Shown piece by piece: positions 36,381 to 46,926 of a stretch of DNA of 64,000 nt. The stretch spans positions 82,662,032 to 82,726,031 of the forward strand of contig CM073591.1 of NCBI GenBank assembly GCA_037074705.1, in the 5' to 3' direction. Under the pieces are notes generated by a model. It searched no databases, was not told where the DNA came from, and saw only the letters and a program-made list of their open reading frames with translations. A program made the position numbers and the translations under genes. How positions within the stretch are numbered: position 1 is the stretch's first letter; the number at the start of each line of letters is the position of its first letter. The DNA is from Zhengitettix transpicula. Taxonomy: Eukaryota; Arthropoda; Insecta; Orthoptera; Tetrigidae.

Positions 36381-36429
<49 letters not shown>
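36381..36429. repeat. (TA)n tract, likely inversion point
   Basis: About 49 bp of TA dinucleotides. The sequence on its left (ATTACATAAAATGGCT) is the reverse complement of the sequence at 36480-36496 on its right, so the same 3'-end module faces itself across the tract. Confidence 0.9.
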
Positions 36430-36432
<3 letters not shown>

Positions 36433-36560
36433 AATAATAAACAAGTTAAGCGATTATTTAATTTGCCCCACGTTGTGGTAGCCATTTTATGTAATAATCA
36501 ACAATTAGTCGTTTAATATATAGTAATGAACAGACATCGCCTAATTTAATAATTGCATAT
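36430..36560 (-). mobile_element. LTR-like element fragment, unit 6
   Basis: In the minus sense: GACTAATTGTTGATTATTACA, TAAAATGG, PBS-like TGGCTACCACAACGTGGGGC (36464-36483), then AAATTAAATAATCGC and TTGTTTATTATTACA at 36430. It supplies the 3' module that unit 3 lacks. Its upstream part is not clear beyond about 36560. Confidence 0.6.
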
Positions 36561-38186
36561 TTAATTAAATTGTAAAAATGAAATATTAATTATTATTAAT
36601 TGTGTTTAAGATGTTGTAGTAGTAAAAACCAGCTATTACCGATACTTTGTTGATATGATAAAACGGATCATTTATGCTTTATCTTCAGAAACTGACGTAT
36701 TTTGGGACTAGAGTATCTTTACCTCGGTAGTGATAAGCGGTGATTGGTTGAATTTTGATAAGCTCGGAGCGCGCACAAGTGAAGCTCATCGGAGAGACAC
36801 TCAGTTTTCTGGAGCGATTGGAAAAGTTCACGTCAGTCCGAGTAAGACTTAATCTTTGTAAAACAGCAGTGATACGTTTTGAAACATATCTGTTAGTTGG
36901 TATTACCTCGATGTATTTGATGTGGCAACACAAAATCTGAATCGAGCTTTAAGTCATGGTTTCAGCATTGGAGGAGTTTCTAAGCGGACGAACGAACGGA
37001 GGTAGTCATAGACGACTGGATTCGCATTGGAGGGAACTATACTGTATTTCTGCAGTGCCGTTCGAGTCAGTGCCAGCGCAGATATCTGCACAACTGCTGT
37101 TGGGAGACACAGCTTTGCTTTGCTGTTTGAGTTTGCAGTTCTGTCCCTTTACTTACCTTCAAAAATTTTACATACTGGCTTTTAAGTATTGACTTACTTT
37201 TATGAAGCAATATATTTTAAAATTAAATTTGTTTTAATTTAATCTCTATATTTATCAACAGATGGAATGCGATTAACGCAAAGTATTTTTTTATATATAT
37301 AAAAACGCGTTCAATTCTTATATAATCCGGAACACGACTGAAGCATTCAAATCTTGGGCCCGCAATATCCGCTAGTCACGTAGATAGTTTCAATACGAAT
37401 GGAGGATAAAATATACAGACAAATTTAAAGGGAATTATTGTAGAACAAATAAAGGACTCCACGATGAAGAAACTGTTATCACGCAAGAAATAAGAACAAT
37501 ATTTCTTTCAATTATGTGTTGAGGTCAATAGCTTGATATATCCCGTTATTTGTGGTTCTTTTTCTTATGGAACAATAAATGAACCCTTACTGCAGTCGTT
37601 GAGATCGGGATCTCCATAACTACACCCTGAAAGTAATACAGGAAAAACACTGGAAATCCTGCATCAGGTAGGTCGGGAACTACGTACTTGTTGCACGCCC
37701 TTCCGGTGACGAGAGTGGGGTTACTGAGGCGCACTTTCAGGTTAAAGGAATGCCGACGTTCTAAGTGTGAGCGAAATAGAATTAGCGACACGAGCAACAT
37801 AAACAGCGAAGACCGTGTCGAGGTTGAGCGTAGGCAGCGTGGGTTTGCAGCTCAATCGATTTAGGATATTGGCTGGCACTTTATCATGTGGCGTCAGACT
37901 TGACTTATAACTTAAGCCGAGGATTACCCGATAACTTTTCTTAGACCACTACTGCAAACTTTCTACGAGCATACGCGAATTTCACTCGAAATTCAGTTAT
38001 CGCTCCTGAAATTTGATAATGAGTTTCAGCCCTTAGAAATAAGTCAGAGGCGCCGGAGTATTTGTAATCAACTGACATATAATTTAGCAATCTGTAAGAT
38101 GACTAAACAACGCGAAATATACAAATATTCGTGTGAAAGGAAGTTGTTTTTTCAAAGGAATCCAATATAACTCATTATATATATTT
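36561..38186. other. Sequence between LTR-like units, partly GC-richer
   Basis: The segment 36715-37180 is GC-richer (GCTCGGAGCGCGCACAAGTG; GCCGTTCGAGTCAGTGCCAG) and has overlapping frames of 61-82 codons without known domains. It may be the 5' part of a further LTR-like copy or its leader. At 37620-37760 a piece of the fold-back family appears (next entry). The rest is AT-rich. Confidence 0.4.
37650..37760. repeat. Fragment of the fold-back family
   Basis: AATCCTGCATCAGGTAGGTC and GTTGCACGCCCTTCCGGTGA match the left arm of 2455-2810 (ACCTGCATCAGGTAGGTCGG...CCCACGCCCTTCCGATAGC). Only about 110 bp are retained. Confidence 0.75.
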
Positions 38187-39311
38187 TGTAATTACCGCCA
38201 ATATATGTAATGAAAGGATTTTATAAATTATTGAAAATTTGTATTGTCAGCGTAATATTGTGGCTCGGGTATTGTCGGCAACAGTCAATATTGCGTAAGA
38301 ATATGGAGTGTTTCAGACGGAATTACTGTCGGCGGTTTATAATACTGAAGGCTTTGAAGAAACGGAGAAGGTTTTTCAGTCTTTGAGCGTGGCAGTCAGT
38401 CAGTGAGGATTGATTCTTATGATTACTTGTAGACCCTGCTAATGAGTCTGCATGTAAAAGTTGACGAGTATAAGACAGATTGTCAAGGTTGTTGGTGTTG
38501 GAGATTGAAGGAGACAAACCTAAGTTTTATTGGAACAGTTGTTGTTGTTGTCAATGGTACAATTTATTGAGAGTTGAATCAAACTGATGTTTGGAAAGTG
38601 TAATTCCATTTTCCTTGCCGTAGATAATCACTATTCGCCGAAGTATTAGAAATCAACTGATGATCGTCTGTGGTGTGGTAGGGATTTAATCGCGTATGCT
38701 GACTTAAGTTGTATGGAAAGTGATACTATGGCCTGTTTTATGTAAGTCTTATAAATAATTTTTGATCTAAACTCAAAAGTTAAAATAATTGGTGTAGTGG
38801 AAGATTAAGCGTGATACGAGAGCTACTCCGATGTCCGGTTTGTACAAAAATCAATTGAAAACCTTGTTAAATATTCCTTACTGTCAGATTTCTTATTTCA
38901 GTTTGATAGTGTAATATTCAAGTAAATACATTTAAAAAAATTGTAATAATGTATAAATTTTGTTATTTCATTGCGGGTTCGTATTACTGATAGAGGTCCG
39001 ATAAGCGATATTGAAGGTTGCAAGAATATTATTAAAGCAGTGGAATTTATGGATAAAAATTGTGTACAGAAACTAATTAAATTTAAATTTTCTGTATTTA
39101 AAATTGTATTGGATAGTAATTATGAAGTTTATCAAATCCGTCTATAGATAATAGTTCCATTTTAATGAATTGTTTCAATAAGTCGATTTCCCTAATTGGT
39201 TACCTCATTAATTGACACGCAACGTGGTGGCTACGTTTTCTAGTTAATTGTTTATTACATTAATTGGCACCACGTCATGGGGCTTTGATTTCTCCTAAAT
39301 AGATTACTACA
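38187..39311 (+). mobile_element. LTR-like element in (TA)n, unit 5
   Basis: It starts TGTAATTACCGCCAATATAT after a short (TA) tract and ends TAGATTACTACA before (TA)n at 39312. Near the end, AATTGTTTATTACA (39246-39259) and the PBS-like TGGCACCACGTCATGGGGC (39265-39283) reproduce the 3' module of units 1 and 6. A donor-like TGTAAGTCTT is at 38741-38750. The middle is more diverged than units 1-4, so membership rests on the ends and the donor. Confidence 0.6.
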
Positions 39312-39329
39312 ATATATATATAAATAATT

Positions 39330-40360
39330 AATTTGCATTTTTTATTAAATTGACGAGCTGATGATTATTTTTCCCTACGTTGGCACGCCAATTTAATAAT
39401 CAAATCAAATCAAAAAACAATATTTTATTTCCATGAATTTAAATCAATAGTTCGTTTATGAAACAATTATTTATTTTATTTTAAAGTGAAGGATTGCGAA
39501 ATAATTACAACATTCTTTAAACTTTACAATACAATTCTTTAAACTTTACAATACAATTTACTTTTATTCGGTAGAAATTTATAACATTTTATATGGGATT
39601 AATTACATTTAAAGTTTTCAATGTTTAGAAATTTTATAACTCTTTTCTCAGGGTTATTTATCTGGGCCTGCTAAGTAAAGAAACAACCTTTATATTTTCG
39701 TTAAACAATCAAATTCCTTTACAACCTAAGAAGTTAAACAATCAAACAAACGTGAAATCGAAATCTGACGACTTTAGCTTTAGTTATCGTTTACAAAACT
39801 TGATCAAATTTGTTTGTACTTACAAAACATCTGCTGGTACCATGTTTAAACTCTTGGGCTCGGACTAACCTCACAATTCACATTAAAAAGGTCATGAAAT
39901 CATTGAATTTATATTTGATTAACCAAACACTGACGTAACTTTCGGGTCTCTCCTCTGGAAACTCGAACCGGCTGCTCCTTCCGGATTATTGGTTGTACAG
40001 ATTGTTACAAATTGTCTATCTGCGGAATTGATGACGGTCAAGGTACTTATAAATGTTTATTGTGGCGTGATTGATTAGGTTACTCCTTGTAATAGTATTC
40101 GATGAATTTGACTGTCCAAAACTTTATACTCAAATTTAACTTGTAACCTTTTCCGGATAGACCTATCTGCCAGCCACGCAGTTCGTTGTTCGACTTCCAA
40201 CATCCGACTCTCCGACTTCCAACACCCGACTGCCCAAAACCCCCGCGGTTCAACTCAACAAAAGCCCGCCTGTCCATTGTCGCCTTTGAAATTGGTGCCG
40301 CTAACAATCCACCATAAATATCCAATTTATCAAAATCTTTAATGGCCTCTAATTAGAATT

Positions 40361-40363
<3 letters not shown>
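39330..40363 (-). mobile_element. LTR-like element in (TA)n, unit 4
   Basis: In the minus sense it starts TGTAATTCTAATTAGAGGCC at 40363, next to a (TA)n tract, and ends near 39330. The PBS-like TGGCGTGCCAACGTAGGG is at 39373-39390. It shares CTTTTCTCAGGGTTATTTAT (39651-39670), GAAATCTGACGACTTTAGC (39760-39778) and a donor-like GTAAGT (39818-39823) with unit 2. A 22-bp tandem duplication (TTCTTTAAACTTTACAATACAA, twice) lies at 39513-39556. Confidence 0.7.

Positions 40364-40404
<41 letters not shown>
40364..40404. repeat. (TA)n tract at the 5' end of unit 4
   Basis: About 40 bp of TA dinucleotides directly at the TGTA terminus of the element. Confidence 0.95.
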
Positions 40405-40408
<4 letters not shown>

Positions 40409-40933
40409 CTAACATTAAATCTAAGTTGAGCATTAATATTTCTAATATTTTAGAAATTATTTGACACGCAATAAAATATGGAACTTGGCTTATTGTGGAC
40501 AGATATATCGTTTAATGGGTGTGGTAAAAGCCCCGGATCAGTCAAATATCTAGAGAAATACACATCTTATTGTAAAACCAAAAAGCAAAACTTTAATAAA
40601 TGAACCTTCGTTCTGTTGCCTATTCAATTTATCTATAAAAATAAGTTAATCTTTATCTGCACCATTTTTTTGATTCGAGGTAGATGGCGTTGTAACCGTT
40701 AAAATTCAAAATATAAAAAACCAATAATAACATTTGTATTAGAAGTATCTCTTTTGAACAAGAGAATACAATTAAAGATAATAAAATAAATTGTTTCGTA
40801 TTTTGATACATATGAGTTGGAATTAGAATCTGATTTAAAGGCCGTAGAGCTGTAAATATTCAGGACTGCATTTCAACAAAAAGCTTAAATGTGAGATGCA
40901 TCAAGTGAATTTATGATGTACCTGTCCTCCCTT
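40405..40933. other. AT-rich intron sequence, no gene seen
   Basis: Nothing recognised between the LTR-like cluster and the SINE. Confidence 0.4.
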
Positions 40934-41204
40934 TGACGACCTGCTGTAGTGGAGTGTTCCAGGGTTCGAATCCCGGGGTTGGCTTGGATGTTCGTGTATA
41001 TGTGGTTATCTCAATTTCAGCACAATCACCAAAACACATTGCAGATCTCTCGAAGTCACGTTCGCAAGGAAATGGGGTTGTCGTAACGGCGGAAGGGAAC
41101 GGAAAACCACCGCCGGTAATATTTCCTCGTGAATAGTAAAAAGGTTCACCATTGAGACTTACCGCGATACAGCTCTCAGGACTGAACAGTAAGAAGAAGA
41201 AGAA
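40934..41204 (+). mobile_element. Second SINE family (tRNA-derived), internally deleted head
   Basis: GACGACCTGCTGTAGTGG resembles the end of a pol III A box, and AGGGTTCGAATCCCGG contains a perfect B box (40962-40974). The two boxes are closer than in a tRNA, which suggests a deletion. A body of about 200 bp (ACCACCGCCGGTAATATTTC, GGTTCACCATTGAGACTTAC) ends in (AAG)n at 41190-41204. The body and tail differ from the SINE at 14925. Confidence 0.8.
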
Positions 41205-43203
41205 TCCTCCCTTTATACAATCGATGCTGCCGAGGCAACTGACAGACTTTCATATGATGTAGAAGGTTCAGGATTTGAAGCAGCACGTGGGCAGTCGTGA
41301 GTCTTAACCTCGACCTATTGTTGAGATGGACCCAATGTGGCGTTCGACAGATAAGCGGAAGCTCAGCAATGAGTGTGTAATGACGCTGAAAGTGAGAAGT
41401 ACAAATACAGGAGTTGGGACTTCTGAACAGACAGACAGGTCAGTATTACCACATTTAATAACATACAGTCTGACGTACTTAAGTTTACTGAATAATGGAA
41501 TGTAGAACTGGGTTTCCCGTGGAAAAAACCAAACCCAATCATAGGGTAAAGATAAAAAAACAGATAGATGATGTGTGCGCAGACAAATTGGTTATGTAAT
41601 GAATAATCCCATTCTTTCTGTAGATGGGAATCATGATTTCGAAATAATATGTCATAGAAGAAAAATCTAGACAATTTCTCAATGCTGCAAGATATTGCTT
41701 TCCAAGAATATAAATTTATTTTATAAATCTCAGCAGAAGTAGTAAACAAAGGGACTTGATACAAAAGAACAAAAATAAACGTAAATTTGCTGTAATCAAT
41801 TCAAATTTTAAAAAATGCAATTTTCAGTCACCAAGAACAATATTGTTGACGCGGCTCTAAAACAATCCATAAAATTTTTTATTTTATATTAACGTGAAAA
41901 CACGGTTTTGTAGAATTAAGTAAATTAAAGTTTCCTTCTTGGTGATAGTGTTAAAGTATTTGTACATTTCCAGGGAAGAATAAATTATATTTTAGGAAAA
42001 TTGTTTAATATTGACAATTATACATTATATTTTAATATGGATTACTACTTTCATTTTGTATACCGACAAGAGGAGACTTAATGACAGTAATTAATTCATT
42101 CATGTGATAGGTAACTCGCTCCTATATATGTTGATACGACGACTATTCCGTATATGTTTGTGTAATATATGAAAGAATATAACTTACAAGTCTGTTAACT
42201 GGTTCAAGTTTACAATCGAAAGATCTGAATAAAGAATTAACAGTTACTGTTTCAGTTAATGAATAGTTTAACATGCCGAAATAATATATATTTAATTAAG
42301 TGTTAAAAAATTAGTATCTGATACAAAAAGAATAGTTCTCTACAAAATATTGACCTCCAGTTTTTTAATGTAACAAGCTGTACAACTTTGGTTCGGATAA
42401 ATATATTAATCTTTTATTGGCTATGAAGAAAAAATCTATTTCCACAAAACGGTATCTAATGAATTATACATTTTTTTTGCACTGTCTCCAAATTTTAATA
42501 TTTACTTCTTTCTCTCGTCCCTATTTTCCAAATAATGATACTTTCACTTTCAGATAATGTAACTTATATCATAACAACGCTTTTGAAATCATGTCACAAA
42601 AGAATTTATGCAGTTCGAACTATTTAAATCACAAAGAACCGAGTTTTGGTAACTGAATTTCATGTTTCGGTTTACTGCTTACAACTCACTAAATTTACGA
42701 TCCTAATAAACGGATTTTATTGCGAATCAGCTCGTTTATATAATCTTCCTTGCTATGAACGAGGTCAATCGCTTGGGTCAAAGTTCCTTTTTCTTTGTCA
42801 TTTCGACGATCGCATTTTTCACTTCACGGTCCATATGGCCCGAGTCGCTTTCTTTCCTTCCGGTCCACGAGAAGAATATTTACGGGGACTTTTTATTCGC
42901 TAGCTTTCTCAATTTCTGGATAGCTGGAAAATCATTGCAAAGTGCTTCCAATCAACAAAATTGAAGACCAGTATAAGAATTTATCTAAAAATGACAAATT
43001 TCAAAAAAGAAATTCATAGTAAATACATCGCGACATTACTAACGTTCAAAAAACTACAGTAGTGTTCCGGGAACACATAATTCGTTAAAAGAGATAATTT
43101 AAATCACAATAGGACATGGAAAAATTAAGTTGGTTTATAAAAAATTAAATTTCATTGAAGGTAGAAAATAAAGGCGGATGGTATTTTTTGTATGTGGAAG
43201 TAT

Positions 43204-43205
<2 letters not shown>
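41205..43205. other. Intron sequence, no gene supported
   Basis: The segment 41215-41420 is GC-richer and repeat-like. A 133-codon minus-strand frame (41363-41764) has low-complexity hydrophobic stretches and no family motif. The segment 42740-42930 is GC-richer and unassigned. Confidence 0.35.
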
Positions 43206-43268
<63 letters not shown>

Positions 43269-43272
43269 ACAG
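43206..43272. repeat. (TC)n(AC)n compound microsatellite
   Basis: About 33 bp of TC repeats are followed by about 30 bp of AC repeats. The Arg/Glu and Val/Cys runs in the minus-strand frame across it are artefacts. Confidence 0.95.
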
Positions 43273-43559
43273 TCTCTCACACACACATAAGAAAACAGGC
43301 GCGTAAATCGATAAAGAAATGTGTAGATAAATAGGTGAATAAACGGAAAAATAGATGAAAGTAAAAGAGATGTGTTCGGCACTATTACCTCTTCCTTCCT
43401 CCCCCGCGAAGTAATGCCTGCCGGCGGTGCCGTGAGATTAACAAGGACCGATGAAGTAGAGAGATTTAGTGAGTAGCAGTCTACGGACACATAACCTTTG
43501 CGGAAGTATGCGTAAATACATTTCTCCCACCTCCTAAAAAAGTCATATATATATATATA

Positions 43560-44113
43560 GCGATGGGGTCTGGATATACAAATCTGGGAGAAACTCCCAG
43601 TCTGTGAGAGCTGTTCTCTCGCAGGGATAACCTTTCTGGAGAGACGGAGAGGGCTACCTTTGGGGATGCCTTTTCCTACTCCCTTTTTGAGTTAATGTTA
43701 CCACAAGCCGAGGCATCTCGGTTTGTTTTCAGAGGTGTATGTTCCGGGGTCGCAGACCATGGGCATACGGTAAGAGTTGTTGGTGTTCCCATTGGAGCAG
43801 TCGGCCAGCTGCCTCCTAAACTGGTCGGAGCACGGAGAATGGAATGCTGCGTCCCCACAGATAACCCCTCTCCCGCCTTCAGAAGGGCGTGGGACAAGTT
43901 TCCAACGCCCGACCTACCTGATGCAGGTTTTCTAGGGTTTGTCCTGCATCAGTTTTAGGTGAATGCCGGGTAGGATCCTTGAACCATAGCCCCGGGGCCC
44001 TAGTTAACCCTTGACTACCTTCCTATACCTTTCCGCATCCCCCTTTCAATTCCATTCCAATGATATTAAAGGGGAGTTGCCACCATGTGAATTACCCTCA
44101 TGTAGCCTGTTCA

Positions 44114-44115
<2 letters not shown>
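43560..44115. mobile_element. Single copy of the fold-back family unit
   Basis: It matches one arm plus the centre of the element at 2455-3415: GAGGGCTACCTTTGGGGATG, AAGCCGAGGCATCTCGG, GTGTATGTTCCGGGGTCGCA, TCGGCCAGCTGCCTCCTAAA, AGGGCGTGGGACAAG, GCCGGGTAGGATCCTTGAAC, ending in AAGGGGAGTTGCCACCATGT. A palindrome CCTGATGCAGG...CCTGCATCAG is at 43917-43952. A (TA)n tract (44117-44161) follows immediately. Confidence 0.85.

Positions 44116-44116
<1 letters not shown>

Positions 44117-44161
<45 letters not shown>
44117..44161. repeat. (TA)n microsatellite
   Basis: About 45 bp of TA dinucleotides at the edge of the fold-back family copy. Confidence 0.95.
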
Positions 44162-44165
<4 letters not shown>

Positions 44166-44754
44166 TCGCCTAGCCAAAGTCAGTTTGTCAGTTAATGGAA
44201 CCATGAGCGTTGCCACATTTGTGAACATATAAGCGATTAGGAGTAACAATGAATCATATTTGAAACGGGCTTAACCGTTCGAATCCCAATACAGTAATAA
44301 TTACCTTCGTTTTTTATGTAGATTATATTTTATTTTAATTTTGAAACTAAATTCTTTATGAACGTAGACATAAATGTTTTTTATTTAAGACTTAATTATT
44401 TAGAGAGTTTTGAAAATGAACTTTAAATTGTATATGAATAATTTCATTCCTGTTTACTAAAAAAATTATGTATTTAAATAATTTAATTTAACATTTTTAT
44501 TTCAGATATTAAATTCTTCCCTCCCCAATCCCCATTATAAGTGCTTCAACAATAAGCCTTATTGAAAGGTAACTGCCAAGTAATTGGATTCAACATGGAG
44601 GCTGCTATATAGTTTAACAAGAAAAGAGTTTTTTTTTAAATTAACTGCTCAATAAGCTTACTTGCAGTGGTAGACAAACTTTTATTGAGTAGGAGAGAAC
44701 CCTGGTTGCAAGCCGGCCAAGAGAAACTAAGAGTGTGAACATCGGGTCTTATTT
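44162..44754. other. AT-rich intron sequence, no gene seen
   Basis: No recognisable feature. Confidence 0.4.
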
Positions 44755-45475
44755 ATTTATTGCTAGCTCGGTGTCCGGCGTTGCCCAGGTTGTCATTTAT
44801 CCATAATCCCCGATTTGACTCCAATCTCAGTTGCTTTGCGTTCTTTGGATGTAACGCACCTCGACCTCTATCCCTAAATGTGCTCGCCTCCCATGCCGAA
44901 AGGTGTTGAACTCATTGACCCATAAAAAGCCTCTTTCGACAAATATATCGGTCGTTTTAACAAGTTCAAAAATTTCCACCCTCGGCTAACCCCCGCTACT
45001 GTTGAATGTCGGGATTAAACTCAGTGACATCCATAACTCCGAATTTGACTCGAGTCTCGGTTCTAATTCGTTATTTTTATGTAATGACACTCCACCCCCA
45101 GTCTTAAGGGAGCTCCCCTCCCAAGCCGAAAGGGGTTGAACTTACACACAAACAACATGTAGAAAAATATTATGAATCTCATTGACTTCCAAAAATATTT
45201 ATCTGACTCAAATATCGGCCGTTTCTACGTTTCTACGTACGCTCCTAGGGGTGCTAGACATGTCTTACCCCTACAATGTTTGTTTCCTGGTCACAAAGAA
45301 CACGTGTACGAATTTTGGTGAATTTTTCTCCACGAGTGCACATTTGTACGCGGAACATACATACAAACAAACACTTTGTTTTATTTATTAGATGACTAGA
45401 AGATAAAGAAATCCCAGTCTCCGTTGCGTGAGTACTACAGTTGAGCATTTATTCAATATTTATTCAGTGTTACAT
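44755..45475 (+). repeat. Tandem-monomer interspersed repeat, copy 2
   Basis: It begins near TTGCTAGCTCGGTGTCCGGC and CGTTGCCCAGG. It holds two monomers with ATCCATAATCCCCGATTTGA (about 44800) and ATCCATAACTCCGAATTTGA (about 45029), each followed by a CGAAAGG(T/G)GTTGAAC block and TATATCGG or ATATCGGCC. The right end has CATACATACAAACAAACAC and TTTTATTTATTAG. Same strand and order as 13240-13880. Confidence 0.82.
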
Positions 45476-45859
45476 AATAGCACAGAATTAAAAAATATTA
45501 CATGTTTAATGTAAAATTTGACCATAGCAAGAAGTATAGGAAATGCTAAATAGAAATGGTAATTATCTAAGAGAAGCGTCCTTTCAGCTTAAATAAATAA
45601 CGGAATAGTCTCAATGTTAAGTTGTTGAAGTAAGTAAAATACCTGACACGAGAGCTCTGACATTGCGTCATTCCTTGAATGATATTTAAATTTATTTCGT
45701 GTTTAATTTAATTAGTTAATAAGTAAATTAGCAAGAGCAACGAAAAGACGATTTATTGTAGCTTTAAAAAAATTATTAACAGCAAAGAACACTGTCTATT
45801 CTTGAAATTATTGAATGTTCCAAACTATTTCGAGTCTATTATCTCGTGTTTGCGCCCTA

Positions 45860-46330
45860 AATGATTTGTTCAACAATGTAGAATGTTATATAATATAAGT
45901 TATTGTAATTCATTATTGTTTGGTATAAGTAGTAATGTTATTAATAAATTAGAAATAATAGAGGATTAATCTATCTTAAATGAAACTAAATATTGTAAGA
46001 TTCAGGATATGTTAAATAAATTAGAATTGTTAAAGATTAGGGACCGCAATTTGTATTATCTGATAATTTTTATTTACAGAATAGATAGGGGCAATTGCCC
46101 GAGTATTTACATATTTTTATTAAAAGAAAATCTGATATCCATAATCATGAGGGGGAAGGAATTTTTTTATTGAGTATCTGAATCTAAGAAGTACTAAAAC
46201 TTCGATGTTTGATAAAGGTATAATTTTATATAATGAGTTTCGTATAGCTGTAAAGAATACGAATTGTTAAAATGTGTTTTAAAAAATTTTTTGTTAGAGA
46301 TAAGAAAACAGTACTAGGTAAATAGTTATA
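45860..46330 (+). pseudogene. LINE (CR1-like) reverse transcriptase C-terminal remnant
   Basis: The plus strand, with several frameshifts, encodes SYCNSLLFGISSNVINKLEI (normally I-N-Y-C-N-S-L-L-x-G...L-I-N-K-L-Q, after the RT thumb). Downstream comes KLELLKIRDRNLYYLIIFIY and finally FDKGI-LYNEF-IAVKN...CLKCVLKNFLLE (normally FN-LP--IK-----FK--LK-FLL). This order is that of the C-terminal tail of CR1-like non-LTR retrotransposons. It is dead and lies about 400 bp downstream (in gene sense) of GPCR exon A, inside the giant intron. Confidence 0.6.
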
Positions 46331-46724
46331 TTGAAGCATATGTAATTACCTTTAAGCTAAATTGTTAAAATAAATAAATAAAATAAAAATGTATCGTTTT
46401 GTACTATATTCTTGTTTCTGATTTTTTTCTTCATGTACGATATTTATCCACTGGAATTTTAGTGTTGTGTATTGTAGTCAGTATGATAAGTATGTATTTA
46501 AAATATGTTAATTGCATATTTCTTATTTGCCTATTTAGAAAAATTGTTGGAAATGTTGTTATCATATTAAGGCAAAAGAATTCAATTAATGATCGGCCTT
46601 AATACACCATCGAAGCGTTCGATAAAATGTTTGTGACCTTGAGTTCAGTAATGGAGATTACTAACTTTCCACTAGAGATTACATAAGTTTCTTTGGAAGG
46701 ATATGGTATTGAAGGGTGCCATAC
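46331..46724. other. Intron sequence next to GPCR exon A
   Basis: AT-rich and without a recognised feature. Contains the donor of exon A (minus-strand GTATGGC at 46718-46724). Confidence 0.4.
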
Positions 46725-46926
46725 CTGCGCAGCTGCCGCTTGGCCAGGATGAGCGTCATGAGCGCGACGTTGGCAGCCATGCCCAAAGAGCCCAGGCTGA
46801 ACACGACGGCGGCCTCAGTGGTGCCGCCAGGGTGGCACTGGAAGGGTTTCCCTCCGCCGGTAGTCGAGTTCGACGTCGAACCGCTGCCGAAGCGCAGGTT
46901 CGCGCCGATCATCGCTACCGCCGAAC
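46725..46926 (-). CDS. Rhodopsin-like GPCR, exon with extracellular tail and TM1
   Basis: This exon belongs to the same receptor as 1606-1807. It is strongly GC-rich in an AT-rich setting. On the minus strand it follows GTTTTGTGTGCGACAG (acceptor) and ends GCTGCGCAG|GTATGG (donor). Its 202 bp encode an extracellular segment with an N-glycosylation site (SNSTTGG) and a Cys in KPFQCHPGG. TM1 follows (AAVVFSLGSLGMAANVALMT and LIL, with the family-A asparagine in AANVA), then the basic intracellular turn AKRQLR. It ends two bases into a codon and joins exon B as Arg, then WSQGLLF. The frame stays open upstream of the acceptor to an ATG at 46972, so an unspliced start at 46972, 46954 or 46912 is possible. 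I favour the acceptor because the base composition changes sharply there. Confidence 0.85.

Larger units (their letters stand above)
1808..46724 (-). other. Giant intron (about 45 kb) of the GPCR gene
   Basis: The interval runs from the GTATGG donor of exon A to the TTCAG acceptor of exon B. Exon A ends two bases into a codon and exon B begins with one base, so removing this interval keeps one open frame through TM1, TM2 and TM3. I see no exon-like GC-rich block on the minus strand with fitting splice sites in between. The intron holds nearly all the transposon remnants listed below. Intervening small exons cannot be fully excluded, but the phase match and the protein continuity argue for direct joining. 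Confidence 0.8.

Noticed and set aside
33456..40363. CRISPR-like or regulatory array
   Set aside because: Repeats are long, in both orientations, and flanked by (TA)n; they fit LTR-like insertions, and the window is eukaryotic.
41363..41764. 133-codon minus-strand frame
   Set aside because: No domain, no splice sites, AT-rich composition; likely chance.
43206..43490. 112-codon minus-strand frame with Arg/Glu repeats
   Set aside because: The repeats derive from the (TC)n(AC)n microsatellite.
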